Of a stretch of 64,000 bases of DNA, positions 12,651-25,150 are shown in pieces. The DNA lies in NCBI RefSeq assembly GCF_051401765.1, contig NC_135073.1, positions 5,642,001 to 5,706,000 on the forward strand, read 5' to 3'. The notes under the pieces are model-generated. The model did not search any database, was not told the origin of the DNA, and was given only the letters and a program-made list of their open reading frames with translations. The first letter of the stretch is position 1; each line of letters starts with the position of its first letter. This stretch comes from Calliopsis andreniformis. Taxonomy: Eukaryota; Arthropoda; Insecta; Hymenoptera; Andrenidae. The position numbers and the translations under genes are program-made.

Positions 12651-12850
12651 AGCAAAATTTATGCCAGGCGATTTGATTACCGCGATATAAGCTTATGATG
12701 CGGTCCTGGACAACAGGACGGGGACATACATCACGCGGTCGGTTTTTGAGCCTGGTCTCTGTACCTTGGTACCATGCATGGTGACCAATGATGCCCCGCC
12801 TTTCATTCCCCTTCTTTGGTTTCATTGGCCCCCGAGATTCTCTCTCATTG
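12651..12850. other. GC-rich block with a 23-base near-palindrome
   Basis: A compact block. Positions 12766-12788 form an almost perfect palindrome, TTGGT-ACCATG / CATGGT-ACCAA with one extra G at 12783, giving 11 paired bases per arm. This is somewhat longer than expected by chance. It might bind a dimeric factor or form a cruciform. No coding signal. Confidence 0.45.
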
Positions 12851-13194
12851 TATACTTATTTAAGTTACTCTTTTCATACATTCAATCAGCTTATAATACA
12901 GTATACAGACATAATTTGAAAATTTTACGATATATTAATTAATTCTAGAGATTTCGGAGATTTAAACAACTTCCCATGTTCCCATGTTTAGACTGAATTA
13001 TTTTGTATGTAAAGTACGTTCAGTAAGTTATCAATTCAATTCTTGAGTTTTTAATTTTAAATATTTATATACTAGTACACAGCATGATTATGAATATTAA
13101 ATCTATGTAGAATTAGAGTATAATACATTTTTCTTTCATTCAAAATGTTTCCCACTTTTAAAATCTTTTTTTCTTCAATTCACCATCCCTTCAT
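12851..13194. other. AT-rich non-coding stretch
   Basis: AT-rich DNA with the small direct repeat CCCATGTT CCCATGTT near 12973-12988 and nothing else identifiable. Confidence 0.5.
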
Positions 13195-13390
13195 CGCTTC
13201 TTTCAACCGTCTTCCTCTCTACAGTGACCCACGTTCTTGTCGTTAGTTCATCCCGCTCCGTTTCACGGCTGCTGCCCCGTAAACGAGATAACGAGATCAA
13301 ATTTATGATGCCCGATCCCAAACGAAAATATGATAATCGCGATTAATGCCGAATGCTGGGCAAGCAAGGCCCAAATTTCGCATCACAATC
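13195..13390. promoter_or_regulatory. Candidate cis-regulatory block with a palindromic TAAT-ATTA site
   Basis: A compact GC-rich block in AT-rich surroundings. It contains TAATCGCGATTA at 13334-13345, two inverted homeodomain cores four bases apart in a palindrome, plus ATAACGAG and TTTATGATG words. A 12-base palindrome alone is expected by chance about 16 times in 64 kb, so the call rests on the block context. No conservation data were available. Confidence 0.25.
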
Positions 13391-13865
13391 ATGAGTATTT
13401 TACTATATCGACTTTAAAACTAGACTATCAATAAAGAATCTCATGACTAACCCTTATTAGTGCGATACTGACATCCTAGGACGAAATGGTGAAACCGATA
13501 TATATGTCTCTCTAAACATTCTCCAACCAACATATCCAAGCCAACTAAATGTTGCAATTAGACTCTTTATAGGAAGGAGTACAAGGACCTCCTTGAAACT
13601 TTGCAAACTATTGATTATTTACAGGAAGAACGGCACGTGGATCAAATATTACCCAATTCATCCATGAAGCTAAAGCTGATGTGTGATAATTCACCTGATG
13701 CCCTTGCGAAGTGCTGCCGTGTTCGAGGTGAAACCAAACAGGACAATTTGTTAGGAGGAGACAGCCTTTACACCCGTGCACAGTAACCGGCAGCTAAATG
13801 GAGGTTAGCGCTGCGCTGAGCCATCGTCGGAATTTTATTATTCAGGTTCCTACACACTGTGCTGG
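13391..13865. other. AT-leaning non-coding stretch
   Basis: No supportable gene. AAGGAG at 13573-13578 and CTCCTT at 13588-13593 form a short inverted repeat. Confidence 0.45.
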
Positions 13866-14600
13866 TGAAATCTTTATTTGGAATCATTCCAAGAACAATA
13901 ACGTATATACCCCTCCCCTTAGTTCCCCGTTCCTCGTACCTTTCCTTTCCTCTTCCGCCGCGTCTTTCCCCTTCCCGCGACGGCAACGTAACCAGCGCCA
14001 AATAAAACTAAAGGTAACCCAGTTATTTTCTGTTTGCGCTGCCCGATGATTCCCCCAGATATGATGGTTGCTCTCTGTCTCTGTTTCTCTCTCTTTTTCT
14101 CTCCCTAGCGAGGTCCCTGGCTCGTTGGTAGTGCCGGCACGCGTGTATCATCGTGCATATAAATCAGTCGACGAGGATCAGATAGGATTTCAGAAATATA
14201 AAATACACGGCGATATTAAAAAATAAAAGGAGGCAAGGCCGTAGCACGGAACGAGCACAGGGGAGGCTTGCCACAGCGAAAGAGATTGTCGGCGGGACAA
14301 GAGATGCCCGGTGGTGATTGGTGGCCACGATTCGGCCCGCGATACAACTTGTTTACGCGAATTTCAGGCTAATTTATACGCGCACCGCGGAATTGGGCTC
14401 GGAGCACGCGGCGAGTGGAACTAGTTCAATTTCGGCGAAGGAATGCCTATGTCGGAGAAAAGTTTTAAGAAGTGGAGTGATGGTATCTAGGACTCCACGA
14501 GCAAGTCGGCTCAGTGATCAGTGTCGATCAACTTGGAACTTCTTTGGATCTTTGACAAAACTAGCTATAATATTGTCATACTGTAGAAGCAGTAAAACGT
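13866..14600. other. GC-rich block with a pyrimidine tract
   Basis: CpG-rich DNA including a CT-rich tract at 14071-14106 (GAGAG on the minus strand, the type of word bound by GAGA factor) and a C/T-rich part near 13912-13985. Overlapping antisense frames of 77-98 codons exist with no recognisable domain. Confidence 0.4.
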
Positions 14601-15195
14601 CTTCAAGTCACTAATGAAATTAACTATATTAAATACTTTCGTTCGGTAAGTTTAAGGTGTTCCACTTTTCACTATCTAGTGCTGGTACTCTGGACTACTC
14701 GTGTTACTGTTATGAATCACTGATCATCAATCCTTTGGATAGATCAGATGTTCAACGCTGGATGATGTATACCTGTATCACTGGGTCCAAGGATCCTTCA
14801 TGATGCTAAGGGTGACCGTTTATTTGGCGTAATCTGTAAAACTGACCAATTTGAAGAGAAAGTGTTCAAGGACTCCGGAGCAAGAAAAGGTCTACAGAGA
14901 TATTTTTGAATAGCCAGGTTCGAGAATTCTAAAGGAATTGTGCGTTATATGATCGGTTGCTCTAGTTACCTGGCAGGAGGCAGGGCTCAGGCCGTGGTAT
15001 AAAGGCGAACGTAAAAACAATGCATAACATCGTCGGGTATACTAGGCGAGGAAACCTAGAAGAGGCCAGGAAGTGGCGGAAGAGGTAGCTGGGAGCACTC
15101 AATTCATCAAGGAGTCGACGGCACGTAATTTAAGACTGCTTTTAACTCTTGGGTGTCACAATTTATGTGAGCTTCTTACAAAAGAATGGCGCTCT
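14601..15195. other. Non-coding stretch of intermediate composition
   Basis: No supported gene. A TATAAAGG word lies at 14998-15005 without an initiator-like word at the expected distance downstream, so I do not call a promoter. Confidence 0.4.
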
Positions 15196-15925
15196 TCTCG
15201 CTCTTGTACACACCACCACTAACCCCTGGAGCATCGCTTTCTCCCTCTCCCCACTTCCGTTGCGGTGGTATCACCACCTCGAGCCACCCCCTCTCTCAGT
15301 TTCAGCATCGTGAAACCCCGGCAAAAGCTGGTGGGTTCAATGACTGAAATGGGTTTACTCTTTCTGACCAATTTGTCACAGATTAAACGAGTTATAAATT
15401 CACGATGCATTCTCATAGCCGGTCCACCTCGCAACACTAACTCCATGAGCATCACGTACATCAGTATCTATTCACTGCAACGGAATCGCACACTTTTTTG
15501 ATTGAGTGAAGTGTTTTGGAAATTCTTAATTGCAAGAGAGTACGAGTCGTTTTGCAAGCACGTACCAGAAATGCAAATGTCGTTTGCAAAGAAACACGCA
15601 CATGATTGTTACAGAAGGACAGAAACGAAAATTAATTGACCGTTATTCTTCCAAGGCATATACATAATTAATGAGCAACTGCAGCACCTGTACTCGCAGT
15701 TCGAAGCCCTTTGTTCCGTCTCAGTACGCATTCTGCATGGATCAAGAGAAGATTCTATCCACCCTTTTGCTCAGTAGCCGCTAGAGACGGCCCTGCGTCC
15801 ACGGACGTTATCAAATCATCGTTTGTTTACACCTAAGCCTTGAATTAATGATTAGGGCAGCCTTACTCCGCGGCATGACACGGCGGATCTTAAAGCCTAC
15901 CGCCCAAACACCCTATACAAGGTGT
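15196..15925. other. Two GC-rich blocks separated by AT-rich DNA
   Basis: Blocks at about 15200-15470 and 15680-15925 flank AT-richer sequence. Frames of 78 and 80 codons overlap on opposite strands in the first block and have no motifs. The second block ends at the inverted GGTGT feature listed separately. Confidence 0.4.
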
Positions 15926-15927
15926 CC
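15907..15927. repeat. Inverted ACACC...GGTGT motif resembling repeat-element ends
   Basis: AACACCCTATA is followed directly by TACAAGGTGTCC, so AACACC and GGTGTCC face each other around a short centre. The right half resembles TACAGGGTGTCC at 44274-44285. Words of this form often mark the ends of degraded insect repeats (general recollection, not verified here). It could also be chance. Confidence 0.25.
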
Positions 15928-17020
15928 TTTTACGACACATTACGATTCAGGTTTTAATTGTGTCTCGTAACGATTTACGATATTGTTTCAGAAAAAAGAA
16001 TACTTGATCTGCCTATAATTATCTACTTTCGTATTTTCTACGCAATTGATACACATGTGCCAAAAACTAGACATTTTCTTGAAATGTTTGCAGCATCTAT
16101 GAACCGAAAACAACTATGACGATCCCGTCACCCGTTACATCCTTCAAACTACACACGGACCCGGTGGCCAGAATATATCCCCTTAATTATCCTGTGTGTG
16201 CATTCTGAGTGTGAACTCTCCATTAATCATAGGAGAAGAGAGAAGGGTGGAGGTCACCGTCTCGCTACGGCCGGAGCGATTTTAATTCAGACTGGCCGCT
16301 CCATATGTATTCCACTGGGCCCGCGGGATCATTAGTAACGTTAGGTGGACACCTCCGAGTCGTTCTTCATTCTGATGATGCCACCGCCTCAGAATTCACC
16401 GATCCACGTCGTCATCGGTGACCGACACCATATCTAGCAGTTCCACGGGAAACTGGAATAAAGTTCACTGTATGCTTGAAAGGAACCGGAAATCACGAGA
16501 ACTAAATGGGCCCTACTGCCGTTTAGAGAGCAATGGATATACGTGATTTAAGGTGATCGCGTTTATATGCTTCGTGACTTGGAAAATCTTAAAGCGCTGA
16601 AATTTGCGACTTTTGTTGAGAATTATTACAACTATTACTGCTGTACATATATGTTAGTCTTTAAATATATTATGTTCTTTCCTATTAACACTGGCTGATA
16701 CTAAGGAAACATATTGTACATGAATATTATTATAAATATTTCTGTGAGATATGTATTTTTTTAAAATCTTGTCTCTTTAACACTTCGATAAGAATAGATA
16801 TACATTAGTACTGCCACACTACCAGCTAAGAGTTATTTTATTTTATAACATAATTCACAAGTTTCGAGAATAATTTAAATATCGTCCGCGAGAAGATATG
16901 ACAGTCATCGGAAAAAAATAGTTGACAATAACGATATGTATCAATATATCCTATTTAAAACGCGTCCCGTGACCATATAAGGCCACAATTTAAGATTGCG
17001 TGGAAAAGTGCGTGATAGGA
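15928..17020. other. Mixed stretch with a GC-rich block at about 16100-16560
   Basis: The GC-rich part is CpG-dense and lacks a credible frame. The part from 16561 to 17020 is strongly AT-rich. Nothing else is identified. Confidence 0.4.
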
Positions 17021-17345
17021 AGCTAGTTGGATTTTCCGCATGCGATAGGTCGTACTCGTGTGCCCTCATGTAACGACCATTTCATGGGAAATAACGTATA
17101 AAATGAATTGGCTATAAAACCGGTAGCTACGCGTCTTGTGGAGTTATTCGTACCCCCTATTCCGCGATGTAACTCGTGTACCCTATAACTTGACACCCTA
17201 GCCGCGTCCATGAAGCCAACCATAACGTGCGTATACATTCGAGCGCATATCAGTATAATCCATCTTAAATCCGGATCCAATTTCTCCAAGGATATCACGG
17301 TAAATTTGGCACTAACGAATCTCCTTCGTTGCATGATCAGGAAAA
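17021..17345. other. GC-rich block
   Basis: A compact block with a 103-codon minus-strand frame (17334-17023). The translation shows no domain, signal peptide or repeat, so it is treated as non-coding. Confidence 0.35.
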
Positions 17346-18645
17346 TGATCGCCCAGTTTCGGGTGGATGATCAATGAGTCTAATAATAACGATCCTGGTA
17401 TCCAGCAAAACATTCCATTTTGCAGTGTAACATAGTCACTAAAAGTTTATTTCCACTCGAGGTTAATGTCCAGTCTCGTAACTTGCACATACCGAAGATA
17501 AAAGGTACAAGAATAATTCGGCACTTAAATTATGAGGCTATAGGCATTTTAAAAGTAGCTGTGTTAGGTTTGTAGTTTTATAAAAAATTTGTTCCATTAA
17601 TAGCAATTATTGTAGATGGTGTTTCTGAACAGCATGGTTTAACTTTCAGCTCAACTACAAGTGCCTAAAAATCTAGTAGAAATCACCTGAAAAGAGCCCG
17701 TGCAGAGTCCTCGAGCAGTGGTTGTTCGCAATGCTGTGTAGCCCTGACGCAAGCGAGGGGACAGATCAGCTGTTCGACGGCGTGTGACCTACACTGCCAT
17801 GTGGACAACTATTGCTGAAGGCTTCCGCGCAAATTCATTTCTGGTGATTTGCAACAAATTTTTAGGCGCTTATAATTAACAAATTAAGCTTCAAGCACAA
17901 AATTGTTATTCTTAATCTTCGTTTTATTTTGGTGTCTAGAACCGCCTCTTAAAGTTATACTGTGCTGTTTAGAAACACTCTATATACATACATATAGTAG
18001 GTATCACTAAGACAGGTGTTAACAGAATGACACATTATAGATTTAATCATACTTTATACAAAAGAGGGTACAATATTTATTTTAATCCATTGTACACATT
18101 ACACAACAGGTGTGTAACGCAGTACCTAGCTGAACAGACGAACAACATACCGTGGATTGCGTGGACAAACAGGGAAGGTCCTAGGATAGGTTTCTTCTTT
18201 CGAGTTCTTCATTTAAATTATAATTTTGTCGCACATATATTCGAAATATAAAAAAATTCAGCATGACGAATACATAATAAATGTGTGTACATTAGCATTA
18301 AAATTTGTAATATTCTTTTTAATTTCAATAATTCTACTTCAATATTCTTTTAGAATATATACTTTCTCCTGAAGATATTACCTACAATGCACGTTTTACA
18401 ATTTTGAATAACAATAACCTAATTATAAACAGAGTTTATTTGATCTACTACGAATTAATAAACAATTAACAATTAATCTTTGACTTCTAAAGTTATTGAA
18501 CAATTATACCTAATATTTTATAAACTTATACGGTGTTCTTCGGCAAAAGCACATTATAATCGAGAGTGACCATTTAAAGTCTTTCCCTTGGCAAATCAGA
18601 AATCTGCGAATCAATTATTCAGTAACAGGTAAAATTTGATCAACG
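17346..18645. other. Mostly AT-rich non-coding stretch
   Basis: AT-rich DNA with a small GC-richer patch at about 17690-17820. No gene, RNA or clear repeat is seen. Confidence 0.5.
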
Positions 18646-19085
18646 ATAATATAAGGAATTCGTCCCAACCGGAAATGGGGAGGGTTAGCTGGCCCGCGAA
18701 ATCGACCACACACGGATACCCAAAGGCAGACGCTGTCGTCGATACATCCTCATCGATATGAACACGTGTTGCCCGACACCTTTCTCCAGCATGCCTCTGG
18801 CCGCCTTTTCGGCCCTCGGGCTGCCTCGTAAACATACAATGCGGCCAGCTACGCGCGATATTATACACGCTGCGGTCACGCTGCTTTTAGGCCCGTCACG
18901 CCGTTCGCCGTATGCCCTGAACTGCGTATTCGTGACTTTTTCTAAATGTTGCGATTATGTCACACATGGATCGAGGTTTCATTAGTTCAACCCTATCGTC
19001 CTTTGTTTCCTCCTGAGATTTCAAACACGAAGGCAAAGAACAAAACGGTGTAGACGTAGGCGGTGGGATAGAAACGTTATGTGTT
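18646..19085. other. GC-rich block
   Basis: CpG-rich DNA with three overlapping frames of 64-85 codons on both strands across the same bases, which is the signature of stop-poor GC-rich DNA rather than of a gene. Confidence 0.4.
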
Positions 19086-19945
19086 CTTCGAACAAATTTA
19101 ATGTTTTCTAGGAAATTCAATTTTTTCTTTATTGAGAGACAATTAGGTTAGGAAATTATAGATGCTCAGTTTAATCGGTTTTAATGTCACAAGTATTGAC
19201 GAGATTTGAAAGTAATGAAAGTAAGAAGTAATACATACACGTATACATATAAGTTAGCATATGAAAAATTATGCTGATATACAGGATTACATTGTGGGTA
19301 TTTCTTGTGGTATTTATTACTAACATTTAAATACAGTCCTGTGTTTGGTCTGTTTTGTAGTAGGTATTTTCGTGGTAAGAATGCACTTATACAGTATACA
19401 TATAATATACTCACATTATATTAATAAAAGTATATATAGTATGGATAATAATTTTACTTGCAATAAATTTGGCAAAGTACCATTCTGAAACAACTTCACC
19501 TTTGTAAACTACTAAATTTATAATTGAAGAGACTACGACAATAAGAAAGTAACTCGACATTCCAGCAATTTGAGTAAATCGAAAAAATCATTTCAAAATC
19601 AAGTTCTATTTCCGAACATGCTACTATAATTTATAATGGAGTAATATTTGTAGTAACAAATGATGCACAAAATATTAAATCTATACCTCTTTTTCACTTT
19701 CAATAAATACAGATTTGAATATAGATAGGTGCCTTGTTGAGGCAAGGAAAAAGCAAATAGTATTCATTAATCTCAGATCAGTTCATTTATGCCAAAAAGG
19801 CATACAAACTTTCTTTGGAAAAAATATCAAAATTTGATTTAATATGTGACAATAAATACTTATACTCCATCACACCAGTTAAGTGTTAAATCTAATGTCT
19901 AATACCAACAGTCTCAAAGCCTAATAAAGATCCACTTGCGATTTC
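19086..19945. other. AT-rich non-coding stretch
   Basis: AT-rich DNA with dense TATA and ATAC words near 19380-19440. No gene or defined repeat. Confidence 0.5.
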
Positions 19946-20560
19946 CTGTCGAAACACAGTTCACCCTCCTAGCTCCTTAAGAAAAGGATCCGCAATTGCA
20001 GCACCCTCAACAATTTGCCGGTGATTCCTGATTCCACGAAGCTTCTTGAAGACCGCCCACGTGAACAGCCATGTCCAGAGTCGATCTCTCGCAAGGACGA
20101 TCGAAGGTTGCTTGTCTGGAATCTATATAATCGATTCTGATTGCATTGAAGCCCGGTAGTGGTAGCGTTGATTGGTGCATTCATAAATATCCATTAGCGG
20201 ACAATGTCAGTAATGATCGAGCCTGTAGGCTACGCCCTACCGAGCTCTCGGTAGCATCTCTGGTAGCGTTCGTAGACGAGAAATAAGACCACGATTGTAG
20301 CACGCCATCCGTCTACATCTTCTCCCCGTCATCCTTTCTTTCTCCTCATCCACCGTCCTTTCTTTCTCTCCATCCATGTTTGTCTCATTGGAATACCTGA
20401 CGGATGAACGCAGTCGATTTTAGGTGTATACGTGTATCAGTTGGCCCACGATCGATGCTTTTGAAGGAGAGTCGAACGTGGAGTCCAAGAACGCCTCCGA
20501 GAAGCCATCGATCGCGGAATTGATACGAGATCCCATACCTGTCCTGAAGAAGCGGAAGAA
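19946..20560. other. GC-rich block
   Basis: CpG-rich block with several CGATCG words, including the direct pyrimidine repeat listed separately. A 71-codon minus-strand frame has no recognisable content. Confidence 0.4.
20332..20376 (+). repeat. Pyrimidine-rich direct repeat
   Basis: Two 21-base units beginning TCCTTTCTTTCTC (20332-20352 and 20356-20376) match at 19 of 21 positions with a 24-base period. Confidence 0.8.
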
Positions 20561-21330
20561 GGATGTAATTTGGAGTTGATTAACGTTCTTGATCTTGGTT
20601 CTTAATCGCTGACCAAGGAGGAAAAATGTATCTCGAGTTTTTAGGACTTATTATTCGTCCATTCACAAGGAAGGAGCTGCATACAATAATTGTTGATGGA
20701 TATTTATTAGCCCTATCATGGAACCTCTCCTTTCAAAAATCTATGCTCCTAGGATACAGTGTTTATTATCAGTATGTATTTCAATACAAATGTAAGTGAT
20801 GAGTAAGTATCAAATATAGTATGATGAAAAAAAAAGGGTTCCAAATCAAAAGCAGCAGAAGTCATCTTTTAGTAAAGTGGTACTTTATATTCATTGGATG
20901 TAATTAGATATGAGCAATATAATTTAGTGCATAACAATTTTTAGAACATCGATTATCTCACTAGTATCCCACTCAAAATTAACCCTCATCGGATAATAAG
21001 CTCGCAGTCGATTTCCCCCCATATACATAACTTGTCGCTGGATCAGAGCTTTATTAGCTCGGTTCAGTCTTGTCACCTCTCACGTGACATACATATACAA
21101 CTCGTTTCTAAAGTATTATAATAACGTCACGTCAGATGTGACTTACGAACCGATCAGAGTTAAAGAAACTGTTAACAGGAACAAAACCACGATTGGGTCC
21201 AAAAAAAACCCCAAGGCACGATCTTAATTTATGCATGAGGCAAATTTGCAAGTCGGAGTCCGATTCTGAGAGTTTCTAATTCCGTTTGAACGATTGATTC
21301 ACCCGGAACGCGTCAATCGATCGGATTTTC
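20561..21330. other. AT-leaning non-coding stretch
   Basis: AT-rich DNA with an A9 run near 20825 and no gene-like content. Confidence 0.45.
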
Positions 21331-21875
21331 AGGTCCACTAGATGAGAACCAGTCCTTTCACAGTAGTTCTTTCCTTTCCTCGCTCCTCTGCATCGACACT
21401 ATTCCCCCGCAGCACAAATCCACACCAACGAACGTGTGGGGAACACGTAACGGACGCTCACTCGCACACAGGCACACAGAAAGTCGTCCGACAATGGCGA
21501 GTTACCTGTTGAACATACGGACAGGTGACACCCCACGTCCTTTATGCGGCATATCCGTTGCGTCGTATTTTATCGGTCGGAAAGTTTGATTTCTCGTCGA
21601 GCGTGGCCCACAATAAAATACTCCGTTGGCTCCCACGCCGATCAGCAGTCAAGTGAGGCCGGATTACTTTCATAAATTTCTCCCTACCCCCTCGGATCTG
21701 TCGATCGCGAGGAATAATCCGAGACTACACCTACATAGACGCTATGTGTATCGTTCTGTTTCGAGGGAGGCGAAGAATAGCTACAGGAAATCGGATGAAA
21801 GCGAAGAACCAGAATTTTTTCTATGAAACGGAGAAGCAGTCGGTTGCTCGATGACAATGGAATCTTCATTTTAGT
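21331..21875. other. GC-rich block
   Basis: CpG-rich block with antisense frames of 66 and 65 codons overlapping at 21626-21881. Neither is recognisable. Confidence 0.4.
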
Positions 21876-22201
21876 TAACAATGAGAACCGGTATCTTCAA
21901 ACTTCTGTTTTTTAAAAATTTTGCAATGTACGGAAATAGTTAATTCGTTTTGGAAGTTTTATGATTATATACAGAAGAAAACCAACGTTGTCTAAAAAAA
22001 GGGTCTGAAACAATATATTACAGTGTAGTAGGATAGTATTGTTTTTCATAATAGCAATTTAACACCATGAAATCGTCTCGTATATCTATGGCTGTAAGGT
22101 GAAATAGTATAAATTACACACGTGTCCAAAAAGTTTGAGTTTAGCACTTAATTGAAGAGTATAAAACTTCTGAATAAGTATGTGTTAAGGTAGTATTAAG
22201 A

Positions 22202-22375
22202 TTCAGAATTTTGAATGTCAATATTGGAAATATTGTTCTTCATATTATTGTTCTTCAAATATTGGAATTTAAAAAATAAAATAAAAATTTTTAAAATTCG
22301 TAAACTAAACACTTAAATGTTCAAAAATTTGAGGACTTGAAAATTTGAAAATAGAAGCATTTGAAAACGTAAGTT
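22202..22375 (-). repeat. Dispersed AT-rich repeat, copy B (inverted)
   Basis: Read on the minus strand this shows the same order as copies A and C: an array of TTTTCAAAT-type units (22375 down to about 22232), then a flank at 22231-22202. The flank matches the reverse complement of the copy C flank at about 21 of 30 positions. The array is more decayed than in the other copies. Confidence 0.4.
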
Positions 22376-22744
22376 CGATTGTGTTGACAAAATAGTATGA
22401 GAGAGCACAAGATACTCCATCTTGGCGTACTAAAAACTAAAAACACGTAAGTATATATGTAGATATGTAAAAAAATATCTTGTAAAAATTAATTTATTCC
22501 AACTAATAATTTTAATACTGACAATGAAGCCCAAGTAGCCGCATAAATGTCCAAAAGAGTCACATTGTGGCTACCCTTGGTAACTATAATAATATAAATA
22601 AGAATAAGAATCTGCTTAGAGAAGGCAAAAATCAGGTTCGAGTTCCAGAAGGCATCGGTCCTGATTCGATCTCAATAATTCCCCGGGGATTTGGCATGTA
22701 TAAATTAGAATCAATCAAGCCCGCTTTTCCAAACTTTCTCCAGA
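22376..22744. other. AT-rich non-coding stretch
   Basis: AT-rich DNA with no supportable feature; the composition rises towards the GC-rich block that follows. Confidence 0.45.
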
Positions 22745-23120
22745 TTAACATCACGTCCGGCAGTTATAATTTGTGAGTGTCCCCTGCTGGGAGCGCAGGG
22801 GTGTTCCTGGCCTTTTCGAGCTGGAACGTCACGCGGGCTGCACCCTCGTCAATATCGATACACCCACCTCTGGTGCTCGCGTCACTTCCACAAGAAAACC
22901 GAATCAGGACTTCTCACGGGCCGAAATTAAAATCCTGTCAGAATAATGATACCGTGTTAATCTCTCGTTCGAAATAGGACGTTCTCGATTACACGCGTGC
23001 CCGGCTCATCCTCCTTCGATTCCAGCCGTACTCGTCGATTTTCTACCGGCCACAGCCTTGGAATAAATTATCAAGGATCTGGATAGCAGCTCGAGTTCGG
23101 ATTCGATCTTCTATTTTATT
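22745..23120. other. GC-rich block with a small hairpin
   Basis: CpG-rich block. CCCCTGC at 22781-22787 and GCAGGGG at 22795-22801 form a perfect 7-base stem with a 7-base loop. This length is within chance expectation. Confidence 0.4.
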
Positions 23121-23784
23121 GCGCATTGATGACTTTAGAACGCTACATTTCTTGTATTTACATACATATGTATGTACTATGTAATTAATCGTACTATATT
23201 AATGTAGCTTAAACTTTTTATACAATAGGTAGATACTATTATTATTCAAAAGAGAAAGGAAGAAACATAATATGCTATCAATTTAGAAATTACATTATAA
23301 AACTTCCTCAACGTGATGCTTAACTATAGAAATGATTAAAAGAGAAAGTCAATACGGTAATATAAATTACTTACGTTGCAGATTCTACAGGGTTAGTAAA
23401 AACAAATTTAGAATGGTAGAAAGATGGTTTAGACAAGAGAAAAGGAGTAGGAAACGTTAAGATTAATATTGTATGTAATATAGAGTTCTGTTAGAAATTC
23501 CTCGAAAAAAATAAGTACATGATATAAAAATTATGTAATCTAACTGACATTGATGTCTATAATACTTGAGTCGTATCATTTTTCAAGTTTAATAGAGTAG
23601 GTCCGAGTACTATAAAATGTACTTGCCAACAACATAAAACTCACTGATTTCGTTCATTACTCTGATATTATTCATTTTTAGTATCCTGCCAGACTAGTCA
23701 CATAAACATACGACTTAAGTTGAAAAACAACTAAAACTGGTGCCATCTAGGAATACACTTCACGTACAACCAAATCCTAAGCTG
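23121..23784. other. AT-rich stretch with an 18-bp palindrome
   Basis: TACATACATATGTATGTA at 23159-23176 is a perfect 18-base palindrome of the alternating type that AT-rich insect DNA often contains. The rest holds no identifiable feature. Confidence 0.5.
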
Positions 23785-23836
23785 ATGATCTAGCAAGAGC
23801 TCTAATAAACATGATCTAGCAAGAGCTCTAATAAAC
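23785..23836 (+). repeat. Perfect two-copy tandem repeat, 26-bp period
   Basis: Two identical 26-base units starting ATGATCTAGCAAGAGC lie head to tail (23785-23810 and 23811-23836). Perfect identity implies a very recent duplication, or an assembly artefact. It should be length-polymorphic if real. Confidence 0.95.
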
Positions 23837-24620
23837 ATTTAGTAGGTTTTTTGTAGCCTAAGCTAGGGAATGGTCTCTAATTCGAAGCCACACAAGGTCT
23901 ACTAATGACACCAATGTCACCAAAAAAAAAGTCAAATGGGGAATGTGTTATTAAAAACCAAATAATGCTTCTGAATATCTCGCGGAACTACGTCAGATCG
24001 CCGCATTGCAGCAGCGGCTGTCGATGTCTTCCAGCGGCCGAATACCTCCTCGGTCGAAACTTTTAAACAAGATTTAACTAATTTTCGGATAGTTTAATAT
24101 CTTATGTATCCCCTTTCGACTGAAGCCAGCGAACGAGTTAAGTCGAAACGGCTGGCTCGTCTGCGCTTGGAGATGATCGCGGCTGTCGAGGGAGAGGAGG
24201 ATCGGTGGTGGTGGATGAGCCTGGAAGCGAAGTGGGCTGACTGACGTGTAAAGACACCTCCACGTCCCGAAGAATTTAACTAATTATAATATGGGATAAA
24301 CGGTTTATTCCCGCCTGGCAACCTACTCGCGGCGATACTGATATACCCCAACCCACCCTCCCCGCCATCTCCTCCTCCATGCCGGGCCCTCCGTTCGCCT
24401 CGACGTTCTTGAATCCACGCCACGACTTGGCACACGTCACAGAAGTTAGCGACTCGGGGCAACGGGCCATGATTAGGCCAGATTATGGAGGTTGAACTTT
24501 GATCGTCTCGCGGAGGGTGGAATGGAGGTGTGGGTTTCCAAGCGTCGATACGACTTTAGGCTTCTTTGTTGGAGGATTTCTGATTACCATTTCCACCGGA
24601 AGCGCGTGATAGACTCAATG
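23837..24620. other. AT-rich lead into a GC-rich block (about 23980-24620)
   Basis: The GC-rich part is CpG-dense and includes GGTGGTGGTGG near 24203-24213. Overlapping minus-strand frames of 60-64 codons have no recognisable content. Confidence 0.4.
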
Positions 24621-25150
24621 ATACAGGTCATCCCATGAGTAATGCATACAGCCTCATATGTTACAGATAATTCTGTACCTGATAGTAAGGCGAAGCCAAA
24701 TCCATTTCTTTTAGAAGTAAACCTCATACTCTATTTTATTGCTTCCTGTTTATTTCATCTAAGTAATAGGAATCTATTTAATATCCTATGTAATAAGTAG
24801 AGAAGATTTCATGGTATAAAGTAATTTAAAAAGAGTATTATTTAATAAATATGTGATTGAATTTTTTTCTGTTCTTCTGAAAAATAATAAAAAAGGGGAT
24901 TTTGGTCATTTAGACTCGCAGGTGCACAATTATACGTTTCTGTGAAAAAGAATTAAACAATTAATAGAGAAGTATAGGTACATAGGTATAGGTAGATACA
25001 TGATAGTTGTAAAATAAAAATAATAAAACTAACGTACACAACTGCTAATGATATTCATAAAAAATAATAACTACTGTTAGAAGAAAGGGAGCAGCATATT
25101 ATGACATAATTATAATACAGATGTGACATAATGTTTCGTGAATTCAGCGT
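24621..25150. other. AT-rich non-coding stretch
   Basis: AT-rich DNA with the short repeats GGTACATAGGTATAGGTAG near 24977-24995. No gene. Confidence 0.5.
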
